Below are positions 37,447 to 46,275 of a stretch of 62,034 bases of DNA, one piece after another. The translations under genes and the position numbers were made by a program. A model generated the notes under the pieces. It was not told the DNA's origin and did not search any database. It saw only the letters and a list, made by a program, of their open reading frames with translations. The DNA lies in contig JAVZOV010000004.1 in assembly GCA_038881895.1 (NCBI GenBank), positions 98,521 to 160,554 on the forward strand, written 5' to 3'. This DNA is from Thermoprotei archaeon. GTDB taxonomy: Archaea > Thermoproteota > Thermoprotei > Gearchaeales > WAQG01. Within the stretch, counting starts at the first letter, position 1. Every line of letters begins with the position of its first letter.

Positions 37447-38577
37447 ATGTCAGAATCATTTAAAAATATTAACAATATATCAATTAAAATTCGTCAAAAC
37501 TTAGAAGATCTAAGTTCAAAGGCTTTTCTAACTCTTGAGACTATCTCTAAATACCAGATATCAAATGTTGCTGAGATTTCTAGAAGGTCTAATATTCCGG
37601 TGAGTACGTTGCATAAGTTTATAGCACAACTGTTAAAATCTCCAGTAAGAATAGGAATATACGTAGATCTACATGTTATAGGATTGAAACCATATTTTTT
37701 GACACTTTATAATCCTGATCAGACAGCAATAAAAGCAGTTACAGATTTCCTCGAAGATTATTATGTATTACTGGGCACTATAAATGAAAAAAATACTACG
37801 ATTATGAAAATTTGCACACCAGAGGATAAGGATAAAGATCTAATAGAATTATTGGAAAAGTTAAAATCCATTGAAAAAGTGGAGGATTACGATTTTCACG
37901 CTACAACATCTCATATACAACCACCGATATCTTTTAAAAACTATGACGAGGAAAAGAAATTGTGGAAAATCAGTTGGGAATCTATCATAGATGATATAAA
38001 TGCTGGCTCATTTGCGGATTTGGATGAAAGGCTCAAGACTATTAAACAGACAAAGCAATGGTTGGATGAAGTTGACATAGAAATATTAAAGTTGCTGGAT
38101 ACGAACGCGTTCATGGAGCTAATAGAAATCCAGAGAGAACTTAGTGCGTTGAAATTCCAAAAAATATACTATCATTACACACAACACATATCAAAGAAGA
38201 ATATGATATTAAGCTTTAGAATAAAATTCATACCATACGAGGAACCAATAAATTATGCGGTAATATATGCAACTTTTAGTGGGTCATATGACATGGCAAA
38301 ATTCATAGAAGCACTGACCAGTCAACTTTATGTGTACAGCGTATCCAGAGTGATCGGTGAGCCATCATTGCTAATAGAACTTCCAATACATGTGACAATG
38401 AGAGAAGGACTAGATAATCTTTTAGAAAAACTTAAAACCCAAAAATTCATAAGAGAATACAAGACATTTTATGCAGATCAAATTACAGAAAAATCTACAC
38501 CATACCATCTATATAACCCATCCACAGAAACATGGAATTGGAAAAAACAAATCCCAGAAATAAGATTAGCTTCATAA
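37447..38577 (+). CDS. Two-module winged-helix regulator (Lrp-like), paralogue of the gene at 50.4-51.6 kb
   Basis: 376 residues. Residues ~20-70 form a helix-turn-helix (ISKYQISNVAEISRRSNIPV). A ligand-domain-like part follows, then FKNYDEEKKLWKISWE, then a second helix-turn-helix (DEVDIEILKLLDTNAFM) and a second sensor-like part ending TPYHLYNPSTETWNWKK. The duplicate layout looks like two Lrp/AsnC-type half-proteins fused. I know of no characterised member. The ATG at 37447 gives an N-terminus that matches the paralogue's in length; an open frame reaches back to 37426. Confidence 0.75.
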   Translation: MSESFKNINNISIKIRQNLEDLSSKAFLTLETISKYQISNVAEISRRSNIPVSTLHKFIAQLLKSPVRIGIYVDLHVIGLKPYFLTLYNPDQTAIKAVTDFLEDYYVLLGTINEKNTTIMKICTPEDKDKDLIELLEKLKSIEKVEDYDFHATTSHIQPPISFKNYDEEKKLWKISWESIIDDINAGSFADLDERLKTIKQTKQWLDEVDIEILKLLDTNAFMELIEIQRELSALKFQKIYYHYTQHISKKNMILSFRIKFIPYEEPINYAVIYATFSGSYDMAKFIEALTSQLYVYSVSRVIGEPSLLIELPIHVTMREGLDNLLEKLKTQKFIREYKTFYADQITEKSTPYHLYNPSTETWNWKKQIPEIRLAS

Positions 38578-38648
38578 TATAAATCTCTTTTTAAATTTAT
38601 ATAAATTTAGGTTGTTATTTTTAAATTTTTATAGAAATTTTGTTAAAA

Positions 38649-39851
38649 TTAATGATGAAGCAGTCCGTCTACAAACTTTCTTATCAATTCAATAGCACGG
38701 CGAATTCTCTCTTGAGATTCTGAAACAAATGACAATCTGATAAAATCTTTTGCAGAACTAAAATAATTACCAGGAACAGTAGCAACACCTACACTAGTGA
38801 GTAATTTTTCGCTAAAAGCCTCACCATTCATATTCAACCTGTTTAAGTACTCTGAAAAGTCAGCAAACAAAAACATTGATCCCTGTGGTCTAACGAACCT
38901 TACATCTGAAAGATTTTCTTGAAGTGCACTGATTAATACATCTCTTTTAGCGCGATATTCAGAAAGAACCTTAGGCATGAAGTGCTTTCTTAGGCCACTC
39001 TTCAAATAGTAGGCGACCATAATCTGGGCTATAGAGGGCGGGCAGTATACTATCTCTTCACTAATCAATTTTGCTACTTTTATGAAATCTTCGGGACCAT
39101 AAACATAACCAAGCCGCCATCCAGGAATCCCAGGATCTTTAGAAAAAGTATTAATACCAATAACTCTTTCAGGAGCAGAATGCCATACCCACGAGTGCTC
39201 TCCCTCATAAATTAACGTCTTATAGGCCTCATCAACAATCAACCAAAAATCATAATCTTTTGCTAATTCAGCCAACCCCTTGGCAACGTCGTTTCTGATA
39301 ACCCTACCAGTAGGATTATCAGGGGAAACAAGAATTAAAGCCTTTGTCTTAGGACCAACGACCTTCTTTACGCTTTCGATATCAGGTTGAAAATCATCCT
39401 CCATACTAACAAAAACATACCTAATACTTCCACCAAAATACTCTATAAGAGGACGATATCCAAAATACGTTGGATCCATGAGAACAACCTCATCACCAGG
39501 TTCTAAAATACCAGAGAGCACAGTAAACATAGCCTCTTGACCACCAGCTGTAACAACAATATTTTTATCTGGATCCAAATCTAAACCGCCAAGCTCTTTT
39601 AAATCATTAACAATAGCTTCACGTAGCTCTCTAATACCCTGACTCTGAGTATAACCATAAAGCTTCATAGATTCCTCAAAAAGCAACTTGGACAAGAATT
39701 CACGCACTTCCTTAGGAGGCGGAATGCTAGGCTGACCAGTAGAAAGTAAATAAATATCACGCCCCTCTTTTGAAATCATCTCACGTATCCTATCAATTCT
39801 TCTAGTTGGAGACTCCTTCAACAACGAACTTCTCCAATTAATATTACGCAT
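38649..39851 (-). CDS. Aminotransferase class I/II (aspartate/aromatic type)
   Basis: Fold-type I PLP aminotransferase. The N-terminal TGQPSIPPP, the VTAGGQEAMF cofactor loop, SPDNPTGRV, the aspartate in VDEAYKTLIYEG and the Schiff-base lysine in NTFSKDPGIPGWRLGY are all present, with RLSFV near the C-terminus as the carboxylate-binding Arg. About 400 residues. The ATG at 39851 has TGATC just upstream; the ATG at 39860 is the alternative. Substrate range is not resolvable; many archaeal homologues act on aspartate, alanine or aromatic amino acids. Confidence 0.92.
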   Translation of the reverse strand: MRNINWRSSLLKESPTRRIDRIREMISKEGRDIYLLSTGQPSIPPPKEVREFLSKLLFEESMKLYGYTQSQGIRELREAIVNDLKELGGLDLDPDKNIVVTAGGQEAMFTVLSGILEPGDEVVLMDPTYFGYRPLIEYFGGSIRYVFVSMEDDFQPDIESVKKVVGPKTKALILVSPDNPTGRVIRNDVAKGLAELAKDYDFWLIVDEAYKTLIYEGEHSWVWHSAPERVIGINTFSKDPGIPGWRLGYVYGPEDFIKVAKLISEEIVYCPPSIAQIMVAYYLKSGLRKHFMPKVLSEYRAKRDVLISALQENLSDVRFVRPQGSMFLFADFSEYLNRLNMNGEAFSEKLLTSVGVATVPGNYFSSAKDFIRLSFVSESQERIRRAIELIRKFVDGLLHH

Positions 39852-39860
39852 GCTGATCAT

Positions 39861-40246
39861 GAGCCATAAGAAAAATTAGTATTTAAAGATTATGTTCTAT
39901 TATTATAATAAAAACAATAGAACTAGTAATATAAAGAACACTGAGTTCCTTACAGAACTATTAAAAATAAGAAGAATACCATTTCCATGCAAAACATAAT
40001 GTACTAATTCATATAATGAATAAAGTAATCTTATAAAGCATTTTTCACTTCTGAAACTATAATAATTCGATAAAATAAGAAAATGATTGTTAAAAAAGAT
40101 TTACAAAACACGGCACGGTTACCGCATAACTTACGTTACTTGAAAATGTGTTTCTAAGTTGTTTAACATATAAGAAGTTTTGATTAAAAATTGCTATATA
40201 AGTTTATAAATTTTGATTTCAGAGTATATAACTTGGTGATTATTTC
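39861..40246 (+). promoter_or_regulatory. Intergenic region with TATA box of the CoA-transferase gene
   Basis: No gene is seen in this 386-bp divergent gap. TTTATAAA at 40203-40210 is a TATA box; initiation about 25 nt later leaves a short leader carrying GGTG 8 nt before the ATG at 40247. Confidence 0.5.
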
Positions 40247-41392
40247 ATGTTAAATGGTATAAGAGTTTTAGATTTTACACGCGTACTTGCCGGTCCTTTT
40301 GCTACAATGATCTTAGGTGACTTAGGTGCTGAAATTATTAAAATTGAACCTCCATCGGGTGATGAGACTAGACTGTGGGCTCCATTCTTAGACAATGAGA
40401 GTGTATATTTCTTAAGTATTAATAGAAATAAGAAAAGTATAGTGCTTGATCTTAAAAAGGAGGATGCTAAAGAGATAGTGTATAAATTAGTAAAGGAAAG
40501 TGATGTAGTCATAGAGAATTTTAGATCAGGGGTTCCTGAAAAGCTTGGGATCGATTATAACAGTTTGAAAAACATAAAAGGTGATATTATTTATTGTAGT
40601 ATTAAAGGATTCGGCTCAACAAGCCCATATGAACATAAGCCTTCATACGATCTATTAGTACAAGCAATGAGTGGATTCATGACAGTTACAGGTGAAAAAG
40701 GCAGTCCGCCAATTAGAGCTGCATTTGCACTGTTTGACATCATAGCTGGTTTAATTGCTGCCAACTCTATCCTTGCTGCAATAATTGAGAGGTTTAGGAC
40801 AGGACACGGTAAATTCATAGAAGTCTCACTTTATGATAGTGCAGTATTCTCAATGAGCTACATAGCCGAGATATACTTACTTACAAATAAAATACCGAGT
40901 AAAATGGGCTCCGCACATCCATCCATAGTTCCTTACCAGGCATTCAGATGTGCAGATAATAAATACATAGCTATAGCAGTTACGAATGAGAAATTCTGGG
41001 AAAATCTATGCAATGCATTAAATATGAAAGAATTATACAGTGATCCAAGATTTAAAACAAACCCAGACAGAGTTAAAAATAGAGATGAACTAATACAATT
41101 ACTTGAAAAGAAATTTTATGAAAAAACTAGGAATGAATGGTTAAATATGCTTGAACAGGCAGATGTACCATGTGCACCGGTTTATGAATTAAACGAGGTT
41201 TTTCAAGACACTCACGTATTATCTTCTGGTATAATAAATATAATTGATCATAAAACCTTAGGACAAATAAAGCAATTATCATACCCAGCACTATTTAATA
41301 ATAAAAGACCTGAAATTCGTTTACCTCCACCAACACTTGGAGAACACACATCACAAATACTTGAAAAATTAGGATATATAAAGACCAGATAA
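40247..41392 (+). CDS. CoA transferase family III (CaiB/BaiF type)
   Basis: Transfers CoA between organic acids. The N-terminus VLDFTRVLAGPFATMILGDLGA, then IKIEPPSGDETR, is the family signature; the catalytic-Asp region is SYDLLVQAMSGFM, and GHGKFIEVSLYDSAV and the C-terminal CAPVYELNEV are in place. 381 residues is normal. Its substrate may be the acid brought in by the TRAP transporter genes that begin 169 bp downstream; this is inference from position. Confidence 0.92.
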   Translation: MLNGIRVLDFTRVLAGPFATMILGDLGAEIIKIEPPSGDETRLWAPFLDNESVYFLSINRNKKSIVLDLKKEDAKEIVYKLVKESDVVIENFRSGVPEKLGIDYNSLKNIKGDIIYCSIKGFGSTSPYEHKPSYDLLVQAMSGFMTVTGEKGSPPIRAAFALFDIIAGLIAANSILAAIIERFRTGHGKFIEVSLYDSAVFSMSYIAEIYLLTNKIPSKMGSAHPSIVPYQAFRCADNKYIAIAVTNEKFWENLCNALNMKELYSDPRFKTNPDRVKNRDELIQLLEKKFYEKTRNEWLNMLEQADVPCAPVYELNEVFQDTHVLSSGIINIIDHKTLGQIKQLSYPALFNNKRPEIRLPPPTLGEHTSQILEKLGYIKTR

Positions 41393-41561
41393 ACAAACTT
41401 AAACTTAACCAAGCAATACGCTAATTAATGATTCTCATTTACCATAAGATCATGAGCAATATTTAACGACTAATGAGCATTCATTGTGATCTAAAAACCA
41501 GCATAAGATAAAAATAGATAAGTATAAATATTTGATACGAACACTATTTCGCTGAGGCTCT

Positions 41562-42614
41562 ATGAATAAACGTGCCATAAGTCGTTTTGTTATAGTTGGG
41601 ATAATAGTTATATTAATTATAATAGCGGTTGCAGTAGTAACTTTATTACCACAACTAACACCAACAACCACTACCACAACTACTACGACGGTAACGATGC
41701 CAATCACATCTCTTACAATAGCAACAGGAACTGTTGGTGGTGTTTACATTTACTATGGTGGAGGAATGGCAACAATCTATTCGAAATATTTAGGCATTCA
41801 AGCTGCTGCTGTTCAAACTAAAGCAAGTGTTGATAATCTTCTCTATATTGCTAAAAGTCCATCTAATACTATTGGGCTTGTTCTTTCAGACACAATATAT
41901 GATGCATGGAATGGTAAATTAAGCGCTTTTAACAATACGCCTCAACAATGGATAAGAATATTATGGGTTATGTACAATAATTATATACATATTGTTACTC
42001 GATCAGACAGTGGTATTAAAACTGTTTATGACCTTAAAGGTAAGAGGGTCTCAACAGGGCCTCCTGCAAGTGGTACTGAACTTACTGCACTTTCAATACT
42101 TAAGGCTGCTGGTATAGATCCAACAACAGATTTAGCAGTATGGCAGAAATTGGGACCTGCAGAATCAGCTGGGGCATTGTTAGATGGCAAGCTTGACGCT
42201 TTCTTCTGGTCTGGGGGACTTCCAACTGGTTCTATATCTGAACTTTCAGTTAATTTAAAACAAAGGGGACTAAAAATTGCTTTTATAGCTGTGCCAACTG
42301 AGGTATTTAATAAACTTGATGCTCAGAGACCTGGAATATACGTCTTAGCAACCTTAAAGAAGGAGGTTTATGATGCTGTTGAAGATGTTCAAACAATGGC
42401 TGTGCCAAACTTAATAGTTGCTCATAAGGATATGGCCGATGATACTGCTTATTTATTAGTGAAAACAGTATTTCAACATTTAGATGAATTACAGGCTGTT
42501 CATCAAGCAGCCAAAGACACAACACTAGAATCTGCACCATTATACAAAGGAGCACCGTATCATCCAGGTGCAATACGTTTCTATAAAGAGGCAAAAGTGT
42601 GGCCAAGTGGCTAA
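41562..42614 (+). CDS. TAXI-family TRAP transporter solute-binding protein
   Basis: Extracellular substrate receptor of a TAXI-type TRAP transporter. An N-terminal membrane anchor (RFVIVGIIVILIIIAVAV) and a Thr linker (TPTTTTTTTTVTM) precede the receptor domain, which has LTIATGTVGGVYIYYGGGMA, the TAXI signature region, and the KRVSTGPPASGTELTA turn. 350 residues. Several TAXI members transport glutamate or 2-oxoglutarate-like acids, but the substrate here is unknown. The DUF1850 gene overlaps its 3' end by 16 bp and the fused permease follows: a complete transporter. Confidence 0.94.
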   Translation: MNKRAISRFVIVGIIVILIIIAVAVVTLLPQLTPTTTTTTTTTVTMPITSLTIATGTVGGVYIYYGGGMATIYSKYLGIQAAAVQTKASVDNLLYIAKSPSNTIGLVLSDTIYDAWNGKLSAFNNTPQQWIRILWVMYNNYIHIVTRSDSGIKTVYDLKGKRVSTGPPASGTELTALSILKAAGIDPTTDLAVWQKLGPAESAGALLDGKLDAFFWSGGLPTGSISELSVNLKQRGLKIAFIAVPTEVFNKLDAQRPGIYVLATLKKEVYDAVEDVQTMAVPNLIVAHKDMADDTAYLLVKTVFQHLDELQAVHQAAKDTTLESAPLYKGAPYHPGAIRFYKEAKVWPSG

Positions 42615-43036
42615 GATCCCTATACATTATACTATTTGCTTTAATAATTTTTTTATTCATAATGACTAGGCTAAGTTATCATAAATATAGTTATATACAG
42701 ATTAAAAGCAATGGTGATAATATTATGAACATTCCTATTAAAGTTGGAGAAAATATTACACTATCGTTTGTGCATTCAATACATGGAGGACAAGTTTTTG
42801 TGAAATATAGAATTACAGATAGCGGTTTTATACCTTTAGAAATTGCAAGTAAAGATGAGGCTAGCATATCATATTATACTGATAATTATACCTTTAATGG
42901 AACGATGTTCATAGCAGAGCTTAAGGGAGAAACATTGAATAAGATCCTTATTAACGGTGGATGGAAGCTCATTGTGAATAACCAAACATATGTGTTATTA
43001 AACAATGGAATTGTAGAACTAAGTGTGGTGAATTAA
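42599..43036 (+). CDS. DUF1850 protein, accessory to the TAXI-TRAP transporter
   Basis: 145 residues with one N-terminal membrane helix and an extracellular beta domain. FVHSIHGGQVFVKYRI is the DUF1850 signature (FxHSV...V.E.F.). Such genes sit beside fused TRAP 4TM/12TM permeases in many bacteria and archaea, and a role in assembly or substrate capture has been suggested from position only. Translation starts at a GTG inside the receptor gene and stops 1 bp before the permease GTG, so the three are tightly coupled. Confidence 0.8.
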   Translation: MAKWLRSLYIILFALIIFLFIMTRLSYHKYSYIQIKSNGDNIMNIPIKVGENITLSFVHSIHGGQVFVKYRITDSGFIPLEIASKDEASISYYTDNYTFNGTMFIAELKGETLNKILINGGWKLIVNNQTYVLLNNGIVELSVVN

Positions 43037-43037
43037 G

Positions 43038-45101
43038 GTGAACACCGAAAAAATTGGATTAGCGATAGGTTTTATTTTTGCTGTATACAGTATTTTTATA
43101 GTATTTTATTCGTATTTTATACCATACCTAACATGGATGCCTTTGTGGATTAGATACATATTTGATCAAGAACATTTAATAAGAGCAATACATTTGTCGT
43201 TCTCCATAACAATTTTAACACTATTTGCTTTTAGACAACCTATAAGCATAAAGGGCGAAATAATCCTCACAATACTATCATTTCCTATAATGCTAGCTAT
43301 AATGATGTACGAACTTAACATAAACCTAATATTATCACTATTAACATTTTTAACATGGATTTTCACATTTCCGATAAACCTCCTGCAGCGAATAGTAAAT
43401 ACAAAAATAATAGGATTAGTTAGAGGCATTATTCTGCTTACGTCAGTGCCAGCAACGTTATATCTCATTATAAATTATGAGGCAATACTTTACAGGGTCG
43501 TTAGTCCGACAGCAACTGATATGTTAATCGGCTGGATATTACTGTTAACACTGTCTTATGCAACGGATATAAAAATAGGTTGGATATTATCAGCATTAAT
43601 ATTAATATTCTTCGATTATACAGTTTATGGGAATTACATACCACCCCCACTTGGACATCCCCCAATAGATATAACATTAGCATTGGGCAAATCATGGATG
43701 GAGACTGAAGCAGGAATTTATGGGCTTCCTTTAGGAGTTTCTGCTAAGTACATCATTTACTTTACAATATTAGGTGGCGTATTAGAGGCCGTAGGGATAA
43801 CAAAATTAATATCAAACATAGCACTCTCACTCGTTGGTAAAAAACCTCAAGGCATAGGTAGAGCTACAACAATATTTTCTGCATTAATGGGAACGGTGTC
43901 AGGCTCAGGCGTTGCAGTAACCACAACAGTAGGAACAACAATGCTACCAGCATTCAAAAAGGCAGGCTATGATGACGTTTTCTCTGCCGGTTTCACGGCA
44001 GGAACAGGAACTGCCGCATTAATCACTCCACCAGTTCTTGGTGCAGCCGCCTTCATAATGATGGAAGTCATTGGAATAGATTATAAGACACTTATAATAA
44101 TGACAATACTTCCCGCGGTTCTCTATTACATTTCATTACAGACCTATCTTGAACTTTATACTCGAAAACTAAAAATCGTTAAAGAACTTAATATAAAAGG
44201 TTCGAAGGTTCAAGTAAAATTTCTCTATCTACTAATACCTATAGCACTTTTGATCGCTATGGTAGCATACGGTTACACAATAGCAACGTCTGTAATTTCA
44301 GCAACATTTCTATCAGTAGCTTTAGGAATCATAAGTAAAGAAACCCGACCAACCTTAGTTAATCTTTTAAAAGGATTCGCCAAAGGAGCAATAGACGTTA
44401 TACCAGTAGCTTTAGCCACAGGCTCAGCAGGCATAGTGCTTCATGCGTTACTAATCACAGGGCTCGGTTTAAAAATGGAAGAAGTGATTAGTTTTTTGAG
44501 TGGAGGCAACTTTTACATAACGCTCATACTATTAGCTGGTTTTACACTCTTATTAGGTATGGGCGTGCCACCTACAGCATCGTATGTAATAGCTTCCTCA
44601 TTAGTAGCCCCATCAGCAATAAGTTTAGCAGTAAAAAGTGGGTTTCCAATGGGAATCGCTAAATACTCCGTCCACATGTTCACATTCTATTATGCAGTTT
44701 TAGCTGATGTGACACCACCAGTTGCATTATCTGCATATGCTGCGGCTGCATTAATAAGAAGAAATCCTATTGAAGTAGGAATTACCGCCGCTAAAATTGC
44801 ACTACCAAAATATCTTTTAGGATTTTCGTTTGCTGCAGCCCCATTAGGAGCTGCTATACTTATAATACCATTTCTAAATGATCCACTGGACATAATTTTG
44901 CGAATCATATTTGTTATACTCTCAATAATATCTATAAATATAGCGACTGCAGGGTATTTAAATAAAAACATTGCATCATGGAAACGAATTCTATATTTGG
45001 TCTTAGGGGTTATGCTTATGTTACCATTCACAACATTAAACATTATAGGAATAATGGCATTAGCAGCATTAGTATTTACTGACGTTAAAAAAATACTTTA
45101 A
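43038..45101 (+). CDS. TRAP transporter fused permease (4TM/12TM)
   Basis: 687 residues with about 17 hydrophobic helices. The small (DctQ-like) and large (DctM-like) subunits of TRAP transporters are fused, as is usual in TAXI systems. The large part has GTVSGSGVAVTTTVGT, FTAGTGTAALITPPVLGAA and LLGMGVPPTASYVIASSLVA, conserved in DctM. GTG start with GGTG upstream. Energy comes from ion gradients (Na+ in studied systems). Confidence 0.93.
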   Translation: MNTEKIGLAIGFIFAVYSIFIVFYSYFIPYLTWMPLWIRYIFDQEHLIRAIHLSFSITILTLFAFRQPISIKGEIILTILSFPIMLAIMMYELNINLILSLLTFLTWIFTFPINLLQRIVNTKIIGLVRGIILLTSVPATLYLIINYEAILYRVVSPTATDMLIGWILLLTLSYATDIKIGWILSALILIFFDYTVYGNYIPPPLGHPPIDITLALGKSWMETEAGIYGLPLGVSAKYIIYFTILGGVLEAVGITKLISNIALSLVGKKPQGIGRATTIFSALMGTVSGSGVAVTTTVGTTMLPAFKKAGYDDVFSAGFTAGTGTAALITPPVLGAAAFIMMEVIGIDYKTLIIMTILPAVLYYISLQTYLELYTRKLKIVKELNIKGSKVQVKFLYLLIPIALLIAMVAYGYTIATSVISATFLSVALGIISKETRPTLVNLLKGFAKGAIDVIPVALATGSAGIVLHALLITGLGLKMEEVISFLSGGNFYITLILLAGFTLLLGMGVPPTASYVIASSLVAPSAISLAVKSGFPMGIAKYSVHMFTFYYAVLADVTPPVALSAYAAAALIRRNPIEVGITAAKIALPKYLLGFSFAAAPLGAAILIIPFLNDPLDIILRIIFVILSIISINIATAGYLNKNIASWKRILYLVLGVMLMLPFTTLNIIGIMALAALVFTDVKKIL

Positions 45102-45284
45102 AATATTTTTTGGATATAGCTTGTTTCTTATAAAGTGGATATCAGCTCAGAAATGATTATTCATATAAAATAATGAACCTTTATTACGAAACTGTTAGCC
45201 ACAATATGTTACTAAAAATTTAAAGAGAAACATAGTTTTTATAAAGTTAGAGTTATTTATCTTAAATTGGTTTAAAGGCTTAGA

Positions 45285-45675
45285 ATGTTTCTAGTTCTCT
45301 ATTTTGCTATTCTAATTGCGGCTACAACGCTTGGTTGGTCAACTGGGTCTAATGATGTGGCAAATTCAACAAGTGTTATTGGTTCGGGTGTTCTCAGGTT
45401 TAGAACTGCTTTTATTCTTTTTTCTGTCTCTCAATTAATAGGTGGCTTTGCTTTAGAGTTATATGGTTATGAAAACTTTAGGTAAAAATGTCGTTCTTGA
45501 AATAGATGTAATTGGAGCAATTGCTGCATCATCAACAGCTTTCATATGAATTACAGTAGCTATAGTAGTCAGCCACCTATATCCACTATGCACAGTGTTA
45601 TAGGAGTTATCATAGGTGTTGGATTGGCCTATATGTTGTTTACTACGGATTCTGAACTAAGTATGGGTATGTGTA
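45285..45675 (+). pseudogene. PiT-family phosphate permease, broken
   Basis: The start MFLVLYFAILIAATTLGWSTG followed by SNDVANSTSVIGSGVLRFRT is the N-terminus of a PiT inorganic-phosphate permease. The frame stops at 45485 (66 codons), but the next ~190 bp still encode family sequence in shifted frames: VIGAIAASSTAF and then PISTMHSVIGVIIGVGLAYML, the PiT signature around the PxSTTH motif. Frameshifts and internal loss (a PiT protein has about 330-400 residues) make it a decayed gene. A promoter-like ggtttaaa precedes it. Confidence 0.8.
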
Positions 45676-45915
45676 GAATACATACTTAGTCCTTTCCTCT
45701 CTGTGCTAAACGTTTCATGGAGGGAGGTCCTTCAGGGAGAACCCTAAGAAATACTAAACAAACTATTATGGTGTTTTAAAACGGGCTGTGAAAAGCCAGG
45801 ACTAAATATATAATCTATCCAAGGTTCTCTTGATAGTGCTCAGGAAAAAGAAGTCTTAAGGCTGAAGAATAGAAAACTTCTCTATTTTAGTTGTAGGAGA
45901 TGTCATAGTGTTTGA
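45676..45915. other. Intergenic region after the phosphate-permease pseudogene
   Basis: No gene is recognised; probably decayed DNA between the pseudogene and the transposon right end. Confidence 0.4.
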
Positions 45916-46211
45916 GTGAACTACCACCAGCTTTCGCAGGTGGCTTCCTGCTTCCACGGACAGACTCGATCTCCACTCACCCACAGCGGAGGTCTCGGCA
46001 GGTGAGACCGTTTCGGGAATCCCGTGTGGAAGGTGGGTTACGGAGGTCTTGCCCTCAGCAGGCTTCTCTTTCGGCCTGTCCCATGCCTACTAGGTCTGCC
46101 AACCAAGCAGACAATGATAAATACAACGAGAAAAAATATAAGCTTATCGGCCTTCATCCCCACCCCTACGGATGGAGACTCCCCGCCGTCAAAGTTAAAC
46201 CTGTCATGATA
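45916..46211 (-). mobile_element. TnpB-element right end (copy F) with decayed tnpB tail
   Basis: Read on the minus strand, the end is CCACCTGCGAAAGCTGGTGG (a stem closed by a GAAA tetraloop) followed by TAGTTCAC, the classic right end of IS200/IS605-type elements. Upstream of it lies less AT-rich DNA in which a tnpB-like C-terminus can be sensed but is not intact. No transposase remains. It lies just before the EF-2 gene, whose promoter must be within about 60 bp. Confidence 0.55.
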
Positions 46212-46275
46212 ATTAATTATTAGAGAAAGAAATATATTACACGCAGTTTTATTACAAATAAAAAGGTGGTGCATC

